A DNA stretch of 64,000 nt. Source: Solirubrobacter sp963848475 (lineage in GTDB: Bacteria; Actinomycetota; Thermoleophilia; Solirubrobacterales; Solirubrobacteraceae). Made by a program: the position numbers and the translations under genes. The notes beneath the pieces were generated by a model. It had not been told where the DNA came from, did not search any database, and saw nothing but the letters and a program-made list of their open reading frames with translations. The DNA is taken from contig CAWKDW010000020.1 in assembly GCA_963848475.1 (NCBI GenBank), forward strand, positions 744,001 through 808,000, in the 5' to 3' direction. Below, piece by piece: positions 58,921 to 64,000 of the stretch. Position 1 is the stretch's first letter. The number at the start of each line of letters is the position of its first letter.

Positions 58921-59508
58921 CTACGCGGGAACCGGCTCCCGGATCGTGAAGGCGGGCAGCAGCAGCTGCAGCAGCGGGCCGATCGAGAGCGCGTAGACGA
59001 CGGTGCCGAGCCCGACCGTGCCGCCGAAGGCGAAGCCGACCGCGAGCACGCTGAGCTCGATCCCGGTGCGGATCCGGCCAACGCTGCCGCCGGTGCGGCG
59101 CACGAGGCCGGTCATCAGGCCGTCGCGCGGGCCGGGGCCGAGGCCGGCGCCGATGTAGGCCGCGCCGGCGATCGCGTTGAGTACCACGCTGATCGCGAGC
59201 AGGCTCAGCTGCGCCCCCAGCAGGTCGATGTCGGGCATCAGCGCGAGCGTCGCGTCGACGGCGAAGCCGATCACGAAGACGTTGCTGATCGTGCCGATCC
59301 CCGGCTTCTGGCGCAGCGGGATCCAGGCCAGCAGGACCGCGGCGCCGGTGATGATCACGACGGTGCCGAACGACAGCCCCGTCTTCTCGGAGACGCCCTG
59401 GTGGAAGACGTCCCACGGATCGAGCCCGAGCCCTGCGCGGATCTGCAGGCCCATGCTCGCTCCGTAGAGGATCAGGCCGGCGTAGAGCTGAAGGAGTCGG
59501 CGGGGCAT
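58921..59508 (-). CDS. yczE: YczE-like membrane protein
   Basis: About 195 residues with five predicted helices, start ATG 59508 (MPRRLLQLYAGLILYGASMG); ATG 59535 is possible but would overlap the AT-rich control region. GLGLDPWDVFHQG is the family signature. In other bacteria YczE-type proteins are encoded divergently from the MocR regulator YczR, exactly as here. Transport function unproven. Confidence 0.82.
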   Translation of the reverse strand: MPRRLLQLYAGLILYGASMGLQIRAGLGLDPWDVFHQGVSEKTGLSFGTVVIITGAAVLLAWIPLRQKPGIGTISNVFVIGFAVDATLALMPDIDLLGAQLSLLAISVVLNAIAGAAYIGAGLGPGPRDGLMTGLVRRTGGSVGRIRTGIELSVLAVGFAFGGTVGLGTVVYALSIGPLLQLLLPAFTIREPVPA

Positions 59509-59570
59509 GGCGTGGATGGTGTCGACAAGTGGCATTGAATTCCATAGCCAATTTTGAGAAAGTGGCTCTT
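59509..59570. promoter_or_regulatory. AT-rich divergent control region of yczE and yczR
   Basis: The most AT-rich stretch in this part of the window. AAGTGGC occurs at 59527-59533 and 59560-59566, 33 bases apart (about three helical turns), a layout used by dimeric MocR regulators. Confidence 0.5.
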
Positions 59571-61016
59571 GTGCTTCCCGATCGTGGCCTGAGCGGCCCT
59601 CATCTGGCTCGATTGCTGGGCGCCTGGCGCTCGAGCGGCCCGGCGTACGCCTCGCTGGCTCGTGCCCTGCGCCTGCTCGTATTGGACGGGCGGCTGCCAC
59701 TGCGGACGCGGCTGCCGGGCGAGCGCGAGCTCGCCGAGGCGCTCGGCGTCAGCCGCACGACCGCCACGGCCGCCTACGCCACACTGCGCGAAGAGGGCTT
59801 CCTCGCGAGCCGGCGCGGTGCCGGCAGCTGGACGCGGCTGCCGGCGGATCCGGGGGTGGCCGCCGAGTCGCCGTCGGGCGGCGGTCCGGACGTCATCGAC
59901 CTGAGCTGCGCCGCGTCCGCGGCGCCCGAGGGCGCGCTCTACAGCGCTCTGGCGGCGGCGACCGCCGAGCTCCCCCGCCACCTTCCCGGCCCCGGCTACG
60001 ACGCCGCCGGCCTGCCGGTGCTGCGCGCGGCGATCGCCGCGCACCTGACCGCGCGCGGCGTGCCGACGACGCCCGAGCAGGTCCTCGTCACCGCGGGCGC
60101 CCAGCACGCGTGGACGCTGCTGCTGCGCGTGCTCGCCGGGCCGGGCGACCGCGTGCTGACCGAGCATCCGACCTATCCGGCGGCGCTGGATGCCGTGCGC
60201 GCCATCGGTGCGCGTCCGGTCCCGGTGCCGATGCTCCCCGGCGGCTGGGATCTGGACATGCTCGAGGTCACCCTGCGACAGGCCGCGCCGCGTGTCGCGT
60301 ACCTGATCGCCGATCATCAGAACCCGACCGGGCTGACCTTGCCGGCGGACGAGCGCGAGCGGCTGGTGGCGCTGGCCCGCGCCTCGCGCACGCCGCTGGT
60401 GATCGACGAGACGATCGCCGGGATGGACCTGGACCCCGGCCCGGTGCCGCCGCCGGTCGCCGCGTTCGATCCCGGCGGTGAGACCGTGATCACGACCGGC
60501 TCGATGAGCAAGACGTTCTGGGCCGGGCTGCGGATCGGCTGGATCCGCGCGAATCCGGCCTTGATCGGGCGCTTGGCGCTCGCGCGGGCGGCGCTGGACA
60601 TCGCCGGGCCGGTGCTCGAGCAGCTGATCGCGGTCGAGCTGCTGGCGAACGCGGAGCCCGTGATCGAGCGCCAGCGCGAGGTCGCCCGGGCGCGCCGCGA
60701 TGCGCTCGTCGCGGCCCTGCGCGCCGTGCTGCCCGAGTGGCGCTTCGCCGTTCCCCCGGGCGGGCTCTCGCTGTGGGTGGAGCTCGACGCCCCGCGCAGC
60801 ACCGCGCTCGCCGCGATCGCCGACCGGCACGGGTTGCGGTTCGCCTCCGGCCCGCGCTTCGGGGTCGACGGCGCGTTCGAGCGCTTCCTGCGCCTCCCGT
60901 TCAGCCTGCCCGAGCCGGTGCTGGAGGAGGCCGTCGCGCGCCTCGCGGTCGCCTGGCGCGCGGTGTCCGAATCGCCGTCGGCGCCCGCCGAACGAGCACC
61001 GGTGCTCGTCGCTTAG
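59571..61016 (+). CDS. yczR: MocR-family (GntR/aminotransferase) transcriptional regulator, YczR type
   Basis: About 481 residues. Start GTG 59571 is preferred; GTG 59529 and 59562 are in frame upstream. The N-terminal GntR winged helix (RLPGERELAEALGVSRTTATAAYATLREEGFL) is joined to a type I aminotransferase domain with HPTYPAALDAV, DHQNPTGLTL and PLP-lysine motif SMSKTFWAGLRIGW. Such proteins use PLP or an amine ligand to control the adjacent divergent gene, here yczE. Confidence 0.88.
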   Translation: MLPDRGLSGPHLARLLGAWRSSGPAYASLARALRLLVLDGRLPLRTRLPGERELAEALGVSRTTATAAYATLREEGFLASRRGAGSWTRLPADPGVAAESPSGGGPDVIDLSCAASAAPEGALYSALAAATAELPRHLPGPGYDAAGLPVLRAAIAAHLTARGVPTTPEQVLVTAGAQHAWTLLLRVLAGPGDRVLTEHPTYPAALDAVRAIGARPVPVPMLPGGWDLDMLEVTLRQAAPRVAYLIADHQNPTGLTLPADERERLVALARASRTPLVIDETIAGMDLDPGPVPPPVAAFDPGGETVITTGSMSKTFWAGLRIGWIRANPALIGRLALARAALDIAGPVLEQLIAVELLANAEPVIERQREVARARRDALVAALRAVLPEWRFAVPPGGLSLWVELDAPRSTALAAIADRHGLRFASGPRFGVDGAFERFLRLPFSLPEPVLEEAVARLAVAWRAVSESPSAPAERAPVLVA

Positions 61017-61018
61017 GC

Positions 61019-61067
61019 CGCGAGCGTCGAGTTACGCGAGTACAACGCGAGAAACTCGACGCTCGCG
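61019..61067. repeat. Perfect 15-base inverted repeat between yczR and the ECF sigma gene
   Basis: Arms CGCGAGCGTCGAGTT (61019-61033) and AACTCGACGCTCGCG (61053-61067) are exact complements around a 19-base loop that itself contains ACGCGAG twice. It begins three bases after the yczR stop and ends 33 bases before the sigma start. It may terminate yczR or act as an operator or attenuator for the sigma operon. Confidence 0.65.
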
Positions 61068-61100
61068 GGAACTCGCGCGCGTGCTCGGGCGTTTCAGCGG

Positions 61101-61589
61101 ATGACGATGGACTTCCACGCTCTCTTCGACGCGCAGTACGTGCCGGTGCACCGCTACCTCGCGCACCGGCTCGGCGACCCCGCGGCAGCGGAGGATCTCG
61201 CGGCCGAGACGTTCCTGCGCGCCTATGCGGCGCGCGCCAGCTTCCGGCCCGGCAGCCCCCGCGCGTGGCTGTTCACGATCGCCACCAACCTGCTGCGCGA
61301 CCACGCCCGCGGCGCCGGCCGCCGCGATGCCGCCCACGCCGAGTGGCTCGGCCGCTCCGCCCCCGCCGCCGAGCACGAGTTCGAACTGCCCGACCCGGCG
61401 CTCGCGCGAGCGCTGACGGCGCTGCGCGCGGAGGAGCGTGAGGCGCTGCTGCTCTACGCCTGGGCCGATCTGTCCTACGACGAGATCGCCACCGTCACCG
61501 GCGTCGCGGTCGGCACCGTTCGCTCCCGCCTCGCTCGCGCCCGCGTGCGGCTCACGGCTGAGCTCGCCCCCGAGAGGAGCCCGAAATGA
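61101..61589 (+). CDS. ECF (extracytoplasmic function) sigma factor
   Basis: A 162-residue sigma-70 family protein with only regions 2 (FDAQYVPVHRYLAHRLGDPAAAEDLAAETFLRAY) and 4 (DLSYDEIATVTGVAVGTVRSRLARARVRL). ECF sigmas answer envelope or stress signals and are usually held by a partner encoded next to them; the next gene, overlapping by four bases (ATGA), is a membrane-anchored candidate. Confidence 0.92.
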   Translation: MTMDFHALFDAQYVPVHRYLAHRLGDPAAAEDLAAETFLRAYAARASFRPGSPRAWLFTIATNLLRDHARGAGRRDAAHAEWLGRSAPAAEHEFELPDPALARALTALRAEEREALLLYAWADLSYDEIATVTGVAVGTVRSRLARARVRLTAELAPERSPK

Positions 61590-62620
61590 CCGTCGACGAT
61601 CGCCTCCGCGCCGCCCACGCGCGGATCCCGGAGCCCGACGAGGCCACCGTCGCCCGCGCCCGGGCCCGCCTCGCGGAGGCGACCGGCAAGCCGGTGCGCA
61701 CGCGCCGCCGGCCGTTCCGTCTCGCGCTCCCCGTCGGGGCGATCGCGCTCGCGGCGGCGGCCGCGATCGCGCTGCTCTCCAACGGTGACGAGGTCACGGT
61801 CGTGGCGCCGGCTACGCCCGGACGTTCACCGATGGACCCGGCGAGCCTGCTCGCCGAGGGCAAGGTCTACTACCAGCGCAACACGTTCCACATGAGCACG
61901 AAGTACATCGCCGCGAACGGCCGCGGGACCGCGAGCCCGAACGACGCGGCGTACGCGATCTCGCGCAGCGTCCCCGAGGACCTGTGGCTCGCCCCCGACG
62001 GCTCGGGCCGGTACGTCTACGGCGCCGACAGCGCCGCGTACCTGCCCAGCCCGGGGGATGAGCGCGCGTGGCGCGCGGCCGGCAAGCCCGATCTGGAGAA
62101 GCTGATGGGGCCGCCCGGCGACTGGGGCCCGAAGAAGCAGGACTACGGCCCGGGTGAGCTCGACGCGCAGCTGATCTTCAACTCCAACCTCGAAGCCGTC
62201 CTGCCCAAGGACGACCCGCTGTCGAAGGTCCCGCACGACCCGCGCGAGCTCAGCGCGTTCCTTGCCGCCGCCGCGGAGAAGCAGCGGCCGGAGGGGCCGG
62301 AGAGCGTCGTCCAGGACACGTTCGTCGACGACGCGCTGACGTTCCTGCGCTACCCGCGGACGCCGGAGGACCTGCGCGCGGCGCTGATCGCGGTGCTCGC
62401 CGCGCGTCCTGGAGCACAGCCGCTCGGTGAGATCCGCGACTCCGCCGACCGCAAGGTGACCGCCCTCGCGCTCCCGACCGGCGGCGGCCTCGTCGTCGCC
62501 TACGACCCCGACACCTCGCGCTTGATGGCGACCGGGACGAAGGTCGCCGACGGCGTCCGCTGGAACATGACCTACGGCGTGAAGGTGGCCGCGGTGGACA
62601 AGATCGGCGATCGCCCATAG
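61586..62620 (+). CDS. Membrane-anchored CU044_5270-type protein, probable partner of the ECF sigma
   Basis: A 344-residue protein: a short cytosolic arm (VDDRLRAAHARIPEPDEATVARAR), one helix near residues 48-66 (LALPVGAIALAAAAAIALL) and a large external domain without cysteines. The N-terminal arm resembles anti-sigma segments of the CU044_5270 family, commonly encoded after ECF sigmas in actinobacteria. It likely anchors or regulates the sigma factor. The stop is directly followed by the SOS box. Confidence 0.78.
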   Translation: MTVDDRLRAAHARIPEPDEATVARARARLAEATGKPVRTRRRPFRLALPVGAIALAAAAAIALLSNGDEVTVVAPATPGRSPMDPASLLAEGKVYYQRNTFHMSTKYIAANGRGTASPNDAAYAISRSVPEDLWLAPDGSGRYVYGADSAAYLPSPGDERAWRAAGKPDLEKLMGPPGDWGPKKQDYGPGELDAQLIFNSNLEAVLPKDDPLSKVPHDPRELSAFLAAAAEKQRPEGPESVVQDTFVDDALTFLRYPRTPEDLRAALIAVLAARPGAQPLGEIRDSADRKVTALALPTGGGLVVAYDPDTSRLMATGTKVADGVRWNMTYGVKVAAVDKIGDRP

Positions 62621-62634
62621 CGAACATATGTTCG
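62621..62634. promoter_or_regulatory. Perfect LexA (SOS) box
   Basis: CGAACATATGTTCG is a perfect 14-base palindrome that fits the Gram-positive/actinobacterial LexA consensus CGAAC-N4-GTTCG. It overlaps the promoter of the gene at 62650: a TAGGCT -10 box follows at 62637-62642. Confidence 0.8.
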
Positions 62635-62636
62635 TG

Positions 62637-62642
62637 TAGGCT
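62637..62642 (+). promoter_or_regulatory. Candidate -10 box (TAGGCT) under LexA control
   Basis: TAGGCT ends 7 bases before ATG 62650, giving a leaderless transcript. LexA bound at 62621-62634 would block RNA polymerase. Confidence 0.5.
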
Positions 62643-62649
62643 GCGGCGC

Positions 62650-62889
62650 ATGGAACCCGCCGTCCACCGCATCACGATCCTCACGCCGCAGCCGGCCACC
62701 GTCTGGCACCGTCTCGAGACCGTCCTCGCCGACGGTGGAAACCCGCCGATCGCGATGACGCGCTCGGCGAAGTCGATCACGTTCACCTGCGACACGGGCG
62801 ACTTCATGCTGCGCGCACGGGTCGCCGATGCGCTGATGACGGTGTGCGATCACGGCCAGTGGCGTCGCAGTTTCGCGCCCGAGGACTAA
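62650..62889 (+). CDS. Small SOS-controlled protein of unknown function
   Basis: A 79-residue protein (MEPAVHRITILTPQPATVWHRLETVLADGG) with strand-helix-strand pattern and two cysteines (FTCDTGDF, MTVCDHGQW). No membrane helix. The perfect LexA box directly before it predicts induction by DNA damage. Small SOS proteins often inhibit division or modulate polymerases, but nothing in this sequence shows which. greA starts one base after its stop, so the two form an operon. Confidence 0.7.
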   Translation: MEPAVHRITILTPQPATVWHRLETVLADGGNPPIAMTRSAKSITFTCDTGDFMLRARVADALMTVCDHGQWRRSFAPED

Positions 62890-62890
62890 A

Positions 62891-63373
62891 ATGGCGAGCT
62901 TGAGCGATTCCGTTGTCATGACCGCCGAGGGCAAGAAGGCCCTCCAAGCCGAGCTTGAGCAGCTGGAGACGGTCGCTCGCCGTGAGATCGCCGAGCGCAT
63001 CAAGACCGCGCGCGAGTGGGGCGATCTCAAGGAGAACTCGGAGTACCACGACGCCAAGAACGACCAGGCGCACCTCGAGACGAAGATCCTGCGCATCCGC
63101 GAGCGGCTGCTGGCCGCCGAGGTCCGCGAGGTCGAGACGCAGACCGACATCGTCGGCTTCGGCAGCTGCGTCGAGGTCGAGGACGGCAAGTCCGGGAAGC
63201 TGCAGACCTACACGATCGTCTCCGCGCACGAGGCCGATCCGACAGCGGGCACGCTGTCGATCGACTCGCCGGTGGGCCGGGCGCTGGTCGGCCGCAAGGT
63301 CGGGGACACGGCAACGATCGAGACGCCGCGCGGCGCCCGCTCGCTCAAGGTCCTCAAGATCACCGCGATGTAA
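62891..63373 (+). CDS. greA: Transcription elongation factor GreA
   Basis: A 160-residue protein that rescues backtracked RNA polymerase by stimulating transcript cleavage. The N-terminal coiled coil carries the acidic tip GDLKENSEYHDAKN (Asp/Glu catalytic pair) and the C-terminal FKBP-like domain ends TIETPRGARSLKVLKI. It lies one base after the SOS-box gene without its own Shine-Dalgarno sequence, so translational coupling and SOS induction are likely. Its 3' end overlaps the convergent hydrolase by 14 bases. Confidence 0.96.
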   Translation: MASLSDSVVMTAEGKKALQAELEQLETVARREIAERIKTAREWGDLKENSEYHDAKNDQAHLETKILRIRERLLAAEVREVETQTDIVGFGSCVEVEDGKSGKLQTYTIVSAHEADPTAGTLSIDSPVGRALVGRKVGDTATIETPRGARSLKVLKITAM

Positions 63374-64000
63374 ACCGCCGCAGGCTGTCGGCGAGCACGT
63401 CGGTGGCCTCCAGCGCGGGGAAGTGCCCGCCGTAGGCGGGCGTCTCCCAGCGCTCGATGTCGAAGATCGGCTCCACGAGCGTCCGCGGTACGTGCACGAG
63501 CTCCTTCGGGAAGTCGAGGTAGGTCAGCGGCGCGGCGATCCGGCCGCCCCCGGCGACGACGTCGTCGAGCACCCAGTCGCCGTGGAGCCGTGTCCAGTAG
63601 GGCCAGAACGACGAGCCGATGCACCCGGTCACCCAGTAGATCATCACCGTGGTCAGCACGTCGTCGGACGTGACCCCGCGCGCGTCGGTCCAGCGGTCGA
63701 ACTTCTCCGCGATCCAGCTCATCAGCCCGACCGGGGAATCCTGGAGCCCGTAGGCGAGCGTCTGCGGACGCGTGCCCTGGATGTGCCCGTAGCCGCCCTC
63801 CTCCTGTTGCCAGTGCGCGAGCGCGGCGCGCGCTTGGAGCTCTGACTCCGGCCAGGCTTCGGAGCGGCGCAACGGCATCATGTACAGATGCAGCGCCTGC
63901 ACCGCGTCCGGATAGGCGTGCGCGAGCCGGACGGCGATGCTGGAGCCCCAGTCGCCACCGGCCACGTGGTAGCGCTCGTGCCCGAGCGAGACCATCAGCG
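63360..64000 (-). CDS. Epoxide hydrolase (alpha/beta hydrolase), 5' part beyond window
   Basis: The C-terminal 213 residues of an EPHX1-type epoxide hydrolase. The nucleophile elbow is HVAGGDWGSSIAVRLA (Asp nucleophile), a lid with LHLYMMP and YWVTGCIGSSFWPYW follows, and the His is in YGGHFPALEATD. It hydrolyses epoxides to diols. The N-terminal domain and start lie outside the right edge. Confidence 0.9.
   Translation of the reverse strand, partial: LMVSLGHERYHVAGGDWGSSIAVRLAHAYPDAVQALHLYMMPLRRSEAWPESELQARAALAHWQQEEGGYGHIQGTRPQTLAYGLQDSPVGLMSWIAEKFDRWTDARGVTSDDVLTTVMIYWVTGCIGSSFWPYWTRLHGDWVLDDVVAGGGRIAAPLTYLDFPKELVHVPRTLVEPIFDIERWETPAYGGHFPALEATDVLADSLRRFTSR

Overview
The window is very GC-rich (about 70 percent by eye), densely coding, with GTG and TTG starts, many 1-11 base gene overlaps and leaderless starts. 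The order recG - rsmD - coaD - (SepIVA-like) ... yceD - rpmF - plsX - acpP - rnc - smc ... ftsY ... ffh - rpsP - khpA - rimM - trmD - rplS - lepB - rnhB - yraN - comM - dprA ... xerC - WhiG/FliA sigma - EF-G-like is a chromosomal core block. It points to a deep actinobacterium, most likely a Solirubrobacter/Conexibacter-type member of the Thermoleophilia. That assignment is inference from gene order and protein flavour, not from a search.

Layout. 1-2193: amino-acid permease plus universal stress protein (minus). 2275-11452: recG, ltrA and an RraA-like gene (both minus), rsmD, coaD, SepIVA-like, a drug/Na+ type ABC exporter, arylamine N-acetyltransferase, MYG1. 11453-13991: an intergenic palindrome, then a divergent pair (coiled-coil nuclease-like protein and an unknown protein). 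14005-22607: acyl-CoA synthetase, then the yceD-rpmF-plsX-acpP-rnc-smc run, ending with an odd Gly-x-x/Cys-ladder protein and a glyoxalase. 22636-31942: ftsY, NfeD/SPFH pair, sthA (minus), ffh and the rpsP-to-rnhB translation/secretion operon. 32020-35146: yraN-comM-dprA competence genes. 35307-43656: metabolic and envelope genes (ATP-grasp, thiD, ilvD, hydrolase, HAD, acyltransferase, epimerase). 43721-49758: L,D-transpeptidase, xerC, sigma factor, EF-G-like GTPase, zinc-ribbon protein. 49799-57455: a small unknown protein and a c-di-GMP/phosphorelay module. 57498-64000: SnoaL-like protein, ornithine cyclodeaminase family, the yczE/yczR divergent pair, an ECF sigma operon, a LexA-box-controlled small gene plus greA, and the end of an epoxide hydrolase. 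No tRNA, rRNA, CRISPR array, insertion sequence or gene-free stretch above 300 bases was seen.

Two features affect every reading of this window. First, about twenty conserved genes change reading frame, and nearly always by one extra base. This looks like uncorrected insertion errors in the sequence, so interrupted genes are annotated here as whole genes and the break is stated. Second, several conserved genes (rnc, rimM, rnhB, the WhiG/FliA sigma gene, plsX, an ABC ATPase) have no ATG/GTG/TTG at the expected start and appear to begin at CTG, ATT or ATA.

The most interesting signals are: a perfect SOS (LexA) box in front of a small unknown gene that is followed two bases later by greA; the Gly-x-x/Cys-ladder protein directly behind smc; an Ala/Pro insertion inside the SMC hinge; a degenerate GGDEF protein that keeps its c-di-GMP I-site beside an intact diguanylate cyclase; and a palindrome repeated at two convergent gene junctions.
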